Assembly (NCBI RefSeq): GCF_026262505.1
Contig: NC_067205.1
Location: 27,358,556-27,422,555 of the forward strand
Length of the DNA stretch: 64,000 nt
Reading direction: 5' to 3'
Origin: Trichomonas vaginalis G3
Taxonomy: Eukaryota > Parabasalia > Trichomonadida > Trichomonadidae
Part shown: positions 32,515 to 42,588 of the stretch, piece after piece
Layout: each line of letters opens with the position of its first letter
Position numbering within the stretch: position 1 is the stretch's first letter
Position numbers and translations under genes: made by a program
Notes under the pieces: generated by a model
What the model saw: the letters and a program-made list of their open reading frames with translations, nothing else
The model's database searches: none
What the model was told of the DNA's origin: nothing

Positions 32515-33359
32515 ACATTAATTTTTAAAGTTTATTTTTTCATTTTTTTATTTCATTAGCTTATTTTGGCTTTCATATTCATTTAATAATTCACAATCTT
32601 CATTTTTAAATTGAAGTTTAACCCATTCATGATTTAAACAATGTTTAATTAATCGCGGAATATCTGACATCATCTATATATAACTTCTTTTATAAAAGAT
32701 GAAATAAATTATTTTAAAATTAATGTTAATTTTTTAATGTGTTTAGTATATAATATTTATTACTAATTTATTTAATAATGTCGCGCTTTCTTACGAATTA
32801 AAAAAATAAATTATTCAAAAATGTAAGACATGAATTTTTAAAGTTTATTTTATTCATGAAAATAATTATTTCTAATTTCTTTTACTCTCTCGTACATACT
32901 AGATTTAAAGAATTCAGAACTTTTACCATAATCTCCTAAATGTTTTCTTATCTTATTGGTTTTCCATTCATTATATGAAACTGTATAAACTTTATCTTTA
33001 TCTTTGCATCTTTCATCACTTCCAATATATTTATATTTCAATTTTGATTTATTGGTTTCATATTCATTAACGTTTAATAATTCACAATCTTCCTTTTTAA
33101 ATAAATGTTTTATGTATTCAGGATTAACAATTCTATAATATTGCTTCCCTTTAAATCTTTGAATATAAACAGGAACACCATCCTCTAAAATTCGATAATC
33201 TATTTTATCTGGTTTTACTTGTTGGGTCATTTATGTAAGAATAAAAAAATAACTTTAATTTAAAAATAATATGTTAAAAAAATGATACAAAATCGCTCGA
33301 TATTGTATGAATTCTTACGTTTACAAAAAAAGTCACACAACCCATCCTATCCTACTACT
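32515..33359 (-). repeat. Mav1 terminal inverted repeat, right
   Basis: Mirror copy of 14182-15025. Its outer end reads CCCATCCTATCCTACTACT, directly followed by the target duplication GTCATG. Confidence 0.85.
32850..33230 (-). CDS. TIR-borne Polinton gene (right copy), 126 aa
   Basis: A whole frame, MTQQVKPDKIDYRILEDGVP to RNNYFHE. It contains one unit of the module LFKKEDCELLNVNEYE...KLKYKYIG...W, found in tandem in the Mav2 gene at 54905-55495. A Trp and basic residues follow (YNEWKTNKIRKHLGDYGKSS). It could be a small nucleic-acid-binding domain, but no family is recognised. Its place inside the TIR gives the element two copies. Confidence 0.6.
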   Translation of the reverse strand: MTQQVKPDKIDYRILEDGVPVYIQRFKGKQYYRIVNPEYIKHLFKKEDCELLNVNEYETNKSKLKYKYIGSDERCKDKDKVYTVSYNEWKTNKIRKHLGDYGKSSEFFKSSMYERVKEIRNNYFHE

Positions 33360-33365
33360 GTCATG
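33360..33365 (+). repeat. Target-site duplication of Mav1, right
   Basis: GTCATG directly after the right end of Mav1, identical to 14176-14181. Confidence 0.9.
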
Positions 33366-33759
33366 AAACTTTACGCGCATTCTATGATCGAAGAAAATTT
33401 TTACTATGCATTTGTGGAACACGCTGGGTGGCTGATAAATTAATAATTTCGATGGGAATTGTTTCTTTTTGTTAAGAATATTTGATGATATTTAGCCACA
33501 CAAGTTATATTTCTATCTCGATTAATCAATTTGTTATAGATCACCAGTAATTAATCGTTAAAAATTAGAAATTTAAGATATTATTACAAAATTATTTGAG
33601 AACTCTCATTTCAACGAATTTTTTGTATTGTTAATAGCATAACATATTATTATAAAGCTTATGTATTTTTTGCTTTTTCCGAAAAACCAGTATTTTCTTC
33701 AGAAAAACTACAATTTTTAACTTATTTTGAACTTTTTTAAATTTTTAAAATATTTTTTA
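33366..33759. other. Intergenic region right of Mav1
   Basis: Ordinary AT-rich host sequence between the Polinton and the BspA-like gene. No feature was recognised beyond T-rich tracts just before the ATG. Confidence 0.45.
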
Positions 33760-34824
33760 ATGCCGTTTCTGTTTTATCTCGCCCTTATAGAAGCCCGAGA
33801 GAAGAGAAAAGCAGAAAATTCTGAAATTTTACATGAAATCAATGCGTCTACAGTGGATTTATTAGTTCCTTCTTATATCACAGTAATCGAAAAAGGTGCA
33901 TCTATGAATGCGACACTATTAACATCAGTTAAATTTGAACCATTTTCTTCTCTTACAAGAATTGGTAAATACGCATTTGCTAATTGCCCTAGAATTAGAA
34001 CAATTGATTTATCTCTTTGCAATAACTTATGGATAATTCAAGAAGGAGCATTCTTTAATTCTAGCCTAGAAATTGTAACACTACCATCATCACTTAAATA
34101 CATTGAAAATTCAGTTTTTGAATTATCAAATATTTCACAAATCGAGATCCCACGAAGTGTTATAGTAATTGGTGAGAAATGCTTCTTTAAATCATCATTA
34201 CAACAAATAACATTCCAAAAACATTCTTTATTAAGTGAAATTGGTCCGAATTCGTTTGCTGAAACATTTTTATTTTCTATAACATTACCAGATAATCTTA
34301 AAAATATAGGGTATTCAGCTTTTACACGTTCTCAACTCCATTCAATAAGTTTTGAAACAAAAAGTAATTATTTCGAAATAAACAATAAAATGATTATCAG
34401 ATCCCAGACAAAACAACTAGTTGCATCGTTTTATTACGAACAAGAAAGCATTACAATTCCAGACGGAATTACTGAGATTTCTAAAGGAGGATTTTTACTT
34501 TCTCCCATAGAAGACTGTAAATTCCCATCGTCTTTACTCTACATTCGTGAAAGAGCCTTCGCAGTTTCACAATTAGTCAATCTTACGATTCCAAGTTCTG
34601 TAAAACTTATTGATAAGTACGCATTTCATAATTGCTACCAGCTGAGATCTCTTGTTATTGAGTCAGAGAATACGGTTCTTGCTGATAATTGTTTTGGAAG
34701 TAATTTCCAATTATGCGGCATTAACTGCCCTATAAAAATGATAGATAGACTAATGAAAGTTGGTATACAACCTTTTTCATTTCAGAAATGCATATCAAAG
34801 ATTTCAGAGAAAAATATGAGTTAA
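33760..34824 (+). CDS. BspA-like leucine-rich repeat protein
   Basis: 354 residues from ATG at 33760; the frame is open slightly further upstream but without an ATG. Residues 1-13 (MPFLFYLALIEAR) look like a short signal peptide. The body is made of LRR_5/BspA repeats of the type SLKYIENSVFELSNISQIEIP and VKLIDKYAFHNCYQLRSLVI, about ten units over residues ~40-330. There is no C-terminal membrane anchor, so it would be secreted or lumenal. BspA-like proteins are a very large trichomonad family linked to surface adhesion. The stop overlaps TAAA. Confidence 0.8.
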   Translation: MPFLFYLALIEAREKRKAENSEILHEINASTVDLLVPSYITVIEKGASMNATLLTSVKFEPFSSLTRIGKYAFANCPRIRTIDLSLCNNLWIIQEGAFFNSSLEIVTLPSSLKYIENSVFELSNISQIEIPRSVIVIGEKCFFKSSLQQITFQKHSLLSEIGPNSFAETFLFSITLPDNLKNIGYSAFTRSQLHSISFETKSNYFEINNKMIIRSQTKQLVASFYYEQESITIPDGITEISKGGFLLSPIEDCKFPSSLLYIRERAFAVSQLVNLTIPSSVKLIDKYAFHNCYQLRSLVIESENTVLADNCFGSNFQLCGINCPIKMIDRLMKVGIQPFSFQKCISKISEKNMS

Positions 34825-35028
34825 ATTTTATTCTTATCTCTGCCAAATGTGATAAGCATGTCGCAATTGCCAAAAGGTGGTAAGCGCACCCTTAAAGTTA
34901 TTATACAAATTATTCGACCTCTCAATTTCGATCTGCTCATTGGTGCATCACACCCGTAACTAAATTTAATATCATGTAAACCTCAGAAATTTTTGAAATG
35001 TCAAAATTTAGAAAACTTGGAGTTCGAA

Positions 35029-36045
35029 TCAAGTCAAACTCAAGTACATTGATGTGGTCAATATGTATTTCAGGTATATATTATTTGAACACACGATAGT
35101 CTTACACATATCAATGAAATCGAGTCGAATAATACGAGCAGCTCCGTTTCCAGAAAATAAATCGTCTGCTTCATCAAGGGGAATTGGCATGCTCTGATCT
35201 CCGCTAATGAATTGGATATTGGTGAAGAAAATGCCCGAAGGATGGCGATTAGTATTGTTTATAGTTCCGTCGTAATTGTAGCTGACGCAGGATGTTGATC
35301 CGCTTGCGTAAGAGCTACCTCCACCGCCACCAGCTGCGCTTCCTAGGCTTTGATTGCGTTGAATAAATCCAGCTTCACCGCCTTTTCCGCCGTAATAGCC
35401 ACCTCCTCCACAGCCACCTCCTTCATCACCGTTACCACCTTTGCCGCCATCTAGAAAGGCATTTCCGGAGGTTTGGGTACCACCTTGACCTCCGAAAACC
35501 GTATTTTTTCGGTTATTATTGCCATTTGTACCGTTCAGACCGGCGTGGCCACCATTACCGCTCTCTGTGTAGCACCCACCACCACCTCCGCCTCCTGCGA
35601 CCATTATACGGAGTTGGTAAGGGTATCTCGCTCGGTAATCTTCAATTCTCATGTCCGTTCCACCGCCCCCGCCGCCACCAGGGCAGTCATTATTTACATT
35701 ATCTGTACCGCGACTTCCTCCTCCATTAAAAGAGGTTGCTTCTCTATTTTCATTGCCGTCTTTTCCTTTTTCACCGAGAAAGAAGGCAAATTTTTGACTT
35801 GATGTTAAATTAAGGATTCCGTATACATAGGCACCATTGCCCCCGATGCTGTTGGTTATATAGGTTCCGCGCCCACCGCGCGCTCCCCATAATTCAATTT
35901 GATAATCTCCTCTTGGTAAATTGACGGAGTAATTTCCGCCATTTTTACTGTATAGGACTAAACACCTGTTGATGCCAAATGAAAAACTTTGTGGTTTGGT
36001 AACAACACCACAGAAATCATTAATCTTATTGAGCGAAAAATTGAG
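35029..36045 (-). pseudogene. Glycine-rich ALK/LTK-type domain protein, start not found
   Basis: The frame is open for 339 codons from a stop at 36046-36048 to 35029, but the first Met (35652) lies in the middle of the domain. Upstream of it the protein clearly continues (LPRGDYQIELWGARGGRGTY, then GGNGAYVYGILNL, then FFLGEKGKDG). The rest is a Gly-rich sheet region (VAGGGGGGGCYTESGNGG, GGGCGGGGYYGGKGG, AAGGGGGSSYASG). This is the glycine-rich domain found in ALK/LTK receptors and in a large trichomonad surface family. The 5' end seems to be lost, or an upstream exon is not recognisable. High GC relative to the surroundings is due to Gly codons. Confidence 0.6.
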
Positions 36046-37043
36046 TTATCGGAATATAATTGTTAAATCTGATTAAAATCCCATTAGCATATAAATAGTA
36101 CCTATTTAGTCTTAAAATCGCTCATTGCTCTGAACTTTTTTTCTGTGCAATTCAATTTCTGAGGGATTCAAAGTGAAAATTGTAGAATAATGCAAGCAAT
36201 ACAGTGCCTAGTAAATTCTATTGTATTTAAAACCGAAATGAATCCGACATTTCTCTTTCAAAATTTGTCGGATCTGCCAAACAAAATTTGATGTTTTTGA
36301 TTCGGTGTTACAATAATTGCATGATCATCATGTGTGTGTAATTGTGTTTGAACCAAAAAATCTCAGATGTGAATTTCCACCAAATTTATTTTTGAAAGGA
36401 ATTGTCAAGATATAGGTTTCATTAATAGCTTCAGGAAAGCCAAAGAAAATGGTGGATGGATAAATGAGTGTTTCGTTTTGGGAAATATCACAATTCCACG
36501 ATTTCAGTCTTCTAACTCGTTCATTTATGAATTTCTATCAATATCTTCTTAAAGGAGTTTCACATTCTCCTTTTCATGTATTTAATGCGGAATTACATTA
36601 GAAACAAGTAAAATAATATATGTTTAAATTTTTACTCGACAATTATTGTCAAAATCACATTTGCAACTAAGCAAACTACCATATTTTGGGATAAAACTGG
36701 CGTTAAAACAAGACAAGTAGTGTAGTGGATGTTTCTTGCTTTATTTTCTCAGCCTTTTTATTTTCCATTTGAAGAAATGTCAAAATCCAGTTTTTACTCA
36801 TAGGAATAGAAATTGATACATATATTTTGTCTGTAACTAATCTTTAGTTATCAAGAATTCAATTTGATGTTTCGTTTTGATAACCAAAAGGTATTTATCC
36901 CCTATCATACAAGCTCTATGAATCTTATTTGTATTTATCTCAGGAAATCACACATTTTTCTAATCGATTCGATTATATTGACGTCAAAATTTTGTCACTT
37001 TTTAAAATATCTCCGATTTTTCTTGAAATATTCTCATTGACGA
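36046..37043. other. Intergenic region with initiator-like site
   Basis: About 1 kb of AT-rich sequence between divergent genes. The only element I can support is the initiator-like TCACTT at 36995 before the thioredoxin-domain gene. Confidence 0.45.
36995..37004 (+). promoter_or_regulatory. Initiator-like element
   Basis: TCACTTTTTA about 45 bases upstream of the ATG at 37044. It resembles the trichomonad initiator (TCA followed by pyrimidine and T-rich sequence), where the A is the transcription start. A second TCATTG lies only ten bases before the ATG. Confidence 0.35.
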
Positions 37044-38177
37044 ATGCTTCTCTTTCTCTCTATTTTGCAATATAGCACAATAGACATTACAAATGAGAAT
37101 GAAGCAGATATTTTTTCAGGAAAAATATCCAAAACGCCTTTATTTGTAGAATTTTATTCTCCTTGGTGCCATCATTGCAGCGATTTCTACCCAACATGGC
37201 AAAAACTTGTCAACATATCTGAATTGAATACAAAAATTCAGTTTGCTAGAGTTGATTGTCCACAATATTCAAAAATATGCGATAAACATAATATTAACGG
37301 ATATCCTACAATGGTATGGTATAACCTTAAAGAAAACATAAGCGTAAGATACACAGGATTAAATCAAATTCCATTTCTCCAAAATTTTTTGGAGCGACAA
37401 CTGAAATTCCCAATACAATTCATTGAAACAGAAACAGATATAAATAAATACTTACATAAAACCAACAGATCATCAATATTCCTTTTGAATTATAATGACG
37501 ACAATATTTTAGCGAACTTCCGAGCTATCGTATTAGATTTTAGAGCTACAAATGCACTATTTTTCGCATACAATTCAACCAACCAATCATTACATGTATA
37601 TCGTGAAAAAGATTCTTATATTTCATATGAAGGTAATTGGTCGAACAATTCTTTAGCAGAATTCATAAATGATAACATAAATCCGTTACTTATGCCGTTT
37701 AATAATGACGAATTCGAAAAAAGTGAAAAAAATGGAACCTTTGTTGTTCTCTTTTTCCTAAACAGTAGCCAACAACACTATGATTTCACAAAAATAGTCA
37801 AAAAACTTCCAGCAAATTACACTTATTGTTATCTCGAAAATACTGATGATTATCTTGCCAAATTCATGTCAATTTCTAAAAAGATGGTCCCATGCATTGT
37901 AATTATGAATGCAAAGAGGAATATATGGAGAGTTTACAGAGGCGAATTTAGAAGTGACTTAATTTCAAATTGGATTCAACTTAAGGACGTCAAATGGCTT
38001 GGACCAGGTGATGGACGATTGTCTGACTTTTGGATTCAAGTTTACAGCTTGAAAGCCCAAAGTATGTTTATATTTGTTTTCATTTGCATCCTTTTACTAA
38101 TAGCGATCAGCTTAATTGTTTTTGTGATCGCAAGCTTAATTCATGATTACCTATCAATCCCTTTAAAAAATGAATAA
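37044..38177 (+). CDS. PDI-like membrane thioredoxin protein
   Basis: 377 residues. Residues 1-13 (MLLFLSILQYSTI) form a probable signal peptide. A thioredoxin domain at ~15-125 has the active site SPWCHHCSDFYP and the cis-Pro loop NGYPTMVWY. Two further thioredoxin-like regions without CxxC follow (~130-330), and a single membrane segment of about 25 hydrophobic residues (~340-370) is followed by a short tail ending KNE. This fits a TMX3-like ER oxidoreductase that forms or isomerises disulfides in secreted proteins. There are several N-glycosylation sites (NRS, NST, NQS, NNS). The stop overlaps TAAA. Confidence 0.8.
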   Translation: MLLFLSILQYSTIDITNENEADIFSGKISKTPLFVEFYSPWCHHCSDFYPTWQKLVNISELNTKIQFARVDCPQYSKICDKHNINGYPTMVWYNLKENISVRYTGLNQIPFLQNFLERQLKFPIQFIETETDINKYLHKTNRSSIFLLNYNDDNILANFRAIVLDFRATNALFFAYNSTNQSLHVYREKDSYISYEGNWSNNSLAEFINDNINPLLMPFNNDEFEKSEKNGTFVVLFFLNSSQQHYDFTKIVKKLPANYTYCYLENTDDYLAKFMSISKKMVPCIVIMNAKRNIWRVYRGEFRSDLISNWIQLKDVKWLGPGDGRLSDFWIQVYSLKAQSMFIFVFICILLLIAISLIVFVIASLIHDYLSIPLKNE

Positions 38178-38336
38178 ATTGTTTAGTATCTTTTTTATAT
38201 TAAAAAAACACCTTTTTTTCATATCTACTATTAAATTTGAGCACAGCTCCACACAAAACTTTACTAAATTCATATTGTATGAATCAATTGATATGAGAAG
38301 TAGATGCATGCTTTTAAATCATTCCGTGTAAACTAT

Positions 38337-38348
38337 TCATTTTCATTC
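38337..38348 (+). promoter_or_regulatory. Initiator-like element of the acylphosphatase gene
   Basis: TCATTTTCATTC about 50 bases before the ATG, close to the trichomonad initiator consensus. A second TCATTAAA lies about 30 bases before the ATG. Which is used cannot be told from sequence. Confidence 0.4.
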
Positions 38349-38391
38349 AATTTTTGTCATTAAACGGATTGAATAATATACAATATTTACA

Positions 38392-38736
38392 ATGAGTGAA
38401 GAGAATGTTAAAGTTTTTTGTTATGTACGCGGTAAAGTACAAAATGTAATGTTTAGACAAACTTTAATGCGTGCTGCCTTGAAGAGGGGCGTAGTTGCAG
38501 GCGCTACAAACAACAAAAAAGATAGAAACCGTGTGGATATAGCATTAGAAGGACCAGCAAGCAAAGTAACTGAAATTACAGAAGGTCTTAAATCAGGAAA
38601 GAAACTCAATTCATGGAATGCTCATGCAACAGAATTCCATATATTAGAAACTGGAAAGGCTGCATTAGAGCATGAAGTAAATACTTCAAATGTTGACAAT
38701 ATAAAGTGGAAACAAGGCGTAGAATTTTATCTTTGA
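38392..38736 (+). CDS. Acylphosphatase
   Basis: A 114-residue protein. YVRGKVQNVMFRQTLMRAAL matches the acylphosphatase phosphate loop GxVQGVxFR with its catalytic Arg. GATNN followed by a valine-rich strand supplies the second catalytic Asn region. VDIALEGPASKV is the next conserved strand. The enzyme hydrolyses acyl phosphates such as 1,3-bisphosphoglycerate in the cytosol. The usual length is about 90-100 residues; here a C-terminal extension of about 20 residues (ALEHEVNTSNVDNIKWKQGV) is present. The Gly of the QGV motif is Asn, which leaves the phosphate-loop Arg intact. Confidence 0.75.
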   Translation: MSEENVKVFCYVRGKVQNVMFRQTLMRAALKRGVVAGATNNKKDRNRVDIALEGPASKVTEITEGLKSGKKLNSWNAHATEFHILETGKAALEHEVNTSNVDNIKWKQGVEFYL

Positions 38737-39113
38737 AGCAAAAATTTGTTGGTCACTATATCCCTACGAGTAAAATGCATCTTTAAAAGATGTCTTTTAT
38801 AAATTTCATTCGCTTACGGTTTTTAAAATAAAACATACTCATAGATCTTTTGAAAATCCATTTTTTTATTTTGAAATTTTTACGAGTTGCCAACGAAAAC
38901 TTAAATAATCAAAAATACCAATGTTCATTTGAATAAGATTTAAATAAGCTCATAAAAAGGTGTAAGTAAAATGACTTTCTGAATTTTTTGAGCTCTTTCA
39001 ATTTATTTGTGAAGAAAAAACGAACATTTAATTACCATTCATAATGTCAATAAGCAAGTTATTAATTTCAAGTCCGTGTAATCAAATTGTCACTTTTCAA
39101 TATTTTAAGGTCA
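38737..39113. other. Short intergenic region
   Basis: AT-rich; holds the initiator-like TCACTTTTCA at 39090. Nothing else was recognised. Confidence 0.45.
39090..39099 (+). promoter_or_regulatory. Initiator-like element of the coiled-coil gene
   Basis: TCACTTTTCA lies 22-24 bases before the ATG at 39114. It matches the trichomonad initiator in sequence and distance and supports 39114 as the start rather than an upstream non-ATG codon. Confidence 0.5.
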
Positions 39114-41966
39114 ATGATTCCTTGGCTATCAGCCGAAGAATTATTGAAATATAATGCACACAAGAAGGTTGCCGTAACAGCAACTGTTGCGGGTGACCAG
39201 GAGTATCAAAGAGAATTATTGATATTTCAGAAAGAATATCTTGACAATTTCATGGATAAAGAATATTCACAAATTTCAGAATCTTATGAAAAGCAAATGG
39301 ATAAATACAACGAAAATATAAAAACAACTATTACTAGCATAGTTCAAGATTTAGAATCAAAAAGTCTTACATTCGTAACCGATTCTCAAATTGGAATGAA
39401 CAATTTCGTTGATTCCATAGAAGCTGATGTTAAAAAGACAGAATCTAAGATCAAATCAGAAATAACGTGTTTTAAGAATGAATTATCATTACTGACAAAC
39501 GAATTAACTGTACAGATGGCTTCATTCGCACAAGGCGTAGCTGAGGATATAAAGCAGAAATGCTTCGATATCAAAGTCCGTCACCTTCAAGAAATCGCAG
39601 AAATTGACCAAAATACTGACAAAAAGATAATGGAAGCTTCTGCATATAAAGAAAACCAAGATGAGTCAAACCAACGTAAACAGTACGAAGCAATGGTCGC
39701 AGATTTAAGATCAAAATTTAATTCATACCCTATGGATAAAAAACAGAAAGAAGCCGTCATAGAACTCCACAACAGACTAGAAAACATGAAGGAAGAACTC
39801 AACAAGCTCAAAACTAAACTTTTTAACTCAATGACGATTGTAAGTTCAAATATCTTAGGATTTAAGAAAAGAGCACACCACGCGATAGATGATTATAAAA
39901 CATCGATATTCGAAGCTACTGAAAATGAGAAAAAAGCTTCAATTGAATTAAATAATTACGATGTAAACACAAATCGAGAAATTGAAGAGCTAAAATATGC
40001 TCAAACACTTGCAGAAGATGATTTTCAAACAATTTATAACGATTTGCAGGTTGAAAGGAAAGAAAACAAAGCAACTTACGATGATTCAGTTGATCAAATA
40101 ACAAAATTGGATCAAACAGATGCAGAAGTAATAAATTATCTTGAAAATCTCAAGACAAGCTTCATTGATGATGAAAAAGATACAAGAGATGCATTTAGTA
40201 AGCTTCAACAGTCAATTTCAGAAAAAATAGAGAGTTTGACAGAAAAACTATCAACAAATAAAGAAAAATTTGCTGATGAAATAGAAAAACTTAATTCTGA
40301 CCATGAAAATTCAAAAGAAAAATTTTCAACTGAGAATGATTTGATTGAATTTCAAAATGAATCCGAAATAACAGCAGAAAACAAGGATTTTGCAGAAAAG
40401 AATGAAAAATTACAGCCACTTCTGCTTGACTTTCGTGAAAGATTTGCAAAATATCAAAATTTATCGGCGATTAAACAAGATCTCGATAATCAACTAAATG
40501 ATGCTAAGACATACTTTGAAAGACTACCTCCCGAAGAGCCATATGATACAAAACCTTTCCAAGAAATATTTGAGAAAAATATTCAAGCGAACAATGCTGA
40601 AGAAAACGACATCGTTATTTCCAATGATGCACAAATCAATGCAGTGCTATCAGATTATCAGTTACAGATGACAAAAATCAAAAATAAATATTTAGAATTA
40701 CAAGAAGAGGCGTTCAAAGAAATCCAAGAGAAGTTTAAAGGAATTCCTGATTATGCAACTATTGATCTTGAAACTCAGTTCGCTAACCTTGAAAAAGAGT
40801 TCAAATCAATAATTATTGGAGACACAACAGTTTTAGAAGCCAGAAAGAAGGAATTACAAGAACTTCGTACACAAAAAAGCCAAGTTTCAAATGCAATTGC
40901 TAATGAAAAAGCGTCAATTATAAGAAATTTCAGAAATGAGATGATAACTGAGGATGATCGCCATCAAAAAGCCCTTTTGAACAACTTAGGAATGGATTAT
41001 AGCGATGATCAAAAGTTAATTGATATGAGATCAAGTTTTGAGAAAAGAATGAAACCTCTTGAAGAAGAAGAACAGAAATTAACTAAAGAGTGGGCATCTT
41101 TGCAACCAAAGAAGTCTAGAGATAGTTCTTGCCTTGTTGATCTTACAACTGATAACGAAATTTTTGAAATGACAGAAGAAATGAAAAGATTGAAGTTAGA
41201 AGGCGATGAAAAGATCTCACAGAAGAACTTAGAAGTTCAATTATCGATATCTAATGCTAAAGAAGAGAATGCAAAGCTATTAAAACAATTTGAAGAAGAT
41301 AATCAAAATGAAATCAATAAATTAAAGGAGAATAAAGTCAAGCGAGAACAAAGCATTAAATCTCTCCAAGAAAACTTGAGCAAGGCCGATGACGTGGCCA
41401 GCCAACGCATTGCTGTATATGTTAAAGATTATGAATTGGCAAAATCGATGATGATTCAGCAAAATGAAGAGAAAAAGAAATCCATCAATGATCTTATTGC
41501 TGGATTTAAGACATCTACATATAATTCGAGGTTAGAATTTGAACAAAAATTTTCAGAAGCTCACCACTCGTTAGAAGAAAACGCCTTCAATTTTTCAACG
41601 CAACTTGAAAACATGGCATCGGAATTCAGATCAAAAAGAGATGATTTCGTTCATAGATTCGACAATGAAATTGAAATGAGAAAGAAAAACATAGAGATAT
41701 TGAAAGAGAAGTATAAGAACAGACCACTTGGACCAAAAGAAAAGGAGTCACTTGATAATTTAAGCCAAAAGAAGCAATATCTTGAAAAACTCTCTAATTT
41801 AGAGAAGAAAACCTATAAAAAGTATGTAGTTTTAGGAACAACTCAAGAATCTGAGTTTAATGAAAGATTTGGCAACACATTGAATGTCGGCCAAATTGTT
41901 CAACCAAATGTTAGGAAAAGGAGCAGCTTGGAGCTGAAGAAATCTCCTGTAAGTATTCCGCGGTAA
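39114..41966 (+). CDS. Long coiled-coil protein, 950 aa
   Basis: Starts MIPWLSAEELLKYNAHKKVA and is almost wholly alpha-helical coiled coil with heptads throughout (for example LHNRLENMKEELNKLKTKLF and ALSQ-like Glu/Lys-rich segments). There are no membrane or enzymatic motifs. A less helical spot occurs near residues 460-490 (YFERLPPEEPYDTKPF). The basic C-terminus (RKRSSLELKKSPVSIPR) carries Ser-Pro sites that could be phosphorylated. Such proteins are typical of cytoskeletal, flagellar root or vesicle-tether structures, but no specific family is recognised. The initiator at 39090 fixes the start. Confidence 0.75.
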   Translation: MIPWLSAEELLKYNAHKKVAVTATVAGDQEYQRELLIFQKEYLDNFMDKEYSQISESYEKQMDKYNENIKTTITSIVQDLESKSLTFVTDSQIGMNNFVDSIEADVKKTESKIKSEITCFKNELSLLTNELTVQMASFAQGVAEDIKQKCFDIKVRHLQEIAEIDQNTDKKIMEASAYKENQDESNQRKQYEAMVADLRSKFNSYPMDKKQKEAVIELHNRLENMKEELNKLKTKLFNSMTIVSSNILGFKKRAHHAIDDYKTSIFEATENEKKASIELNNYDVNTNREIEELKYAQTLAEDDFQTIYNDLQVERKENKATYDDSVDQITKLDQTDAEVINYLENLKTSFIDDEKDTRDAFSKLQQSISEKIESLTEKLSTNKEKFADEIEKLNSDHENSKEKFSTENDLIEFQNESEITAENKDFAEKNEKLQPLLLDFRERFAKYQNLSAIKQDLDNQLNDAKTYFERLPPEEPYDTKPFQEIFEKNIQANNAEENDIVISNDAQINAVLSDYQLQMTKIKNKYLELQEEAFKEIQEKFKGIPDYATIDLETQFANLEKEFKSIIIGDTTVLEARKKELQELRTQKSQVSNAIANEKASIIRNFRNEMITEDDRHQKALLNNLGMDYSDDQKLIDMRSSFEKRMKPLEEEEQKLTKEWASLQPKKSRDSSCLVDLTTDNEIFEMTEEMKRLKLEGDEKISQKNLEVQLSISNAKEENAKLLKQFEEDNQNEINKLKENKVKREQSIKSLQENLSKADDVASQRIAVYVKDYELAKSMMIQQNEEKKKSINDLIAGFKTSTYNSRLEFEQKFSEAHHSLEENAFNFSTQLENMASEFRSKRDDFVHRFDNEIEMRKKNIEILKEKYKNRPLGPKEKESLDNLSQKKQYLEKLSNLEKKTYKKYVVLGTTQESEFNERFGNTLNVGQIVQPNVRKRSSLELKKSPVSIPR

Positions 41967-42588
41967 TTAATATTAGTAAATGTTTGTATTTTTTTTGTAA
42001 TTTTTTGAATTTAATTGTTGATTTCAGATCAAATAATACCCGAGCCGATAAGTTTATCATGAGTTCGCAAAGAGTATCATTTTTACAGTTCAAATCTTAA
42101 TATATATTGAATGAAATTTTGACTTTAAGCAATGTGACCTAGGAAAACAAAATCAACTCAGTAAGCAATGCTTATTTTCCTTCAACGGACATATGATTCC
42201 AGGATTTTTTTACCTCAATTTCTTCGTCGGAAAATTGGAACCCCTATATTCTGACTCTAATCAGTTGTTTTAACTATTTGGAAAGCAAAGGTGTTCTCAT
42301 TTAATACAGGATTCAGTTAAAAAAAAATCATATCATCTCATTTCTCGTTTCAGAAAAAGTGCCACCCGACGAGAGAAATTAATTTTGTATTCAAAAAATG
42401 TTTCTTTTTTTCAAACAATGTTTAATTATTCACAAAAATAATTTTTCAACGAAAAAGATTTCTGAAAAATGAATCAGAATGACGTTAACATAGGAACAAA
42501 ATTACTACCAATATCTGTAATGTATTAGATTTCAACATGAACTTTTACTTTGAAATCTATCGGCCTCTCAAAAATTGCTGTATTGGTT
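41967..42588. other. Intergenic region
   Basis: About 620 AT-rich bases with no supported gene, RNA or strong repeat. Confidence 0.45.

Larger units (their letters stand above)
14182..33359. mobile_element. Maverick/Polinton (Mav1), full-length fossil, 19.2 kb
   Basis: A 19,178-bp element with terminal inverted repeats of roughly 840 bp starting AGTAGTAGGATAGGATGGG and a perfect 6-bp target duplication. It encodes, left to right: a TIR-borne gene, an unknown gene before PolB, protein-primed PolB, a retroviral-type integrase, small genes, a helicase remnant, a KilA-N-like gene, a tail-fibre-like gene, several unknown genes, a packaging ATPase, a probable major capsid gene and two small amphipathic genes. 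The left genes are mostly on plus and the right genes mostly on minus. It is a fossil: many genes are broken, in all perhaps 15-25 breaks. It is close to Mav2 in sequence (about 95% or better by eye where both are present), and the intact ends point to a fairly young insertion. Confidence 0.92.

Noticed and set aside
22250-33240. Adenovirus-type cysteine protease (PRO) expected in Polintons
   Set aside because: No convincing His-Asp/Glu-Cys arrangement was found in any right-half gene; it may be lost, too decayed, or unrecognisable by eye.
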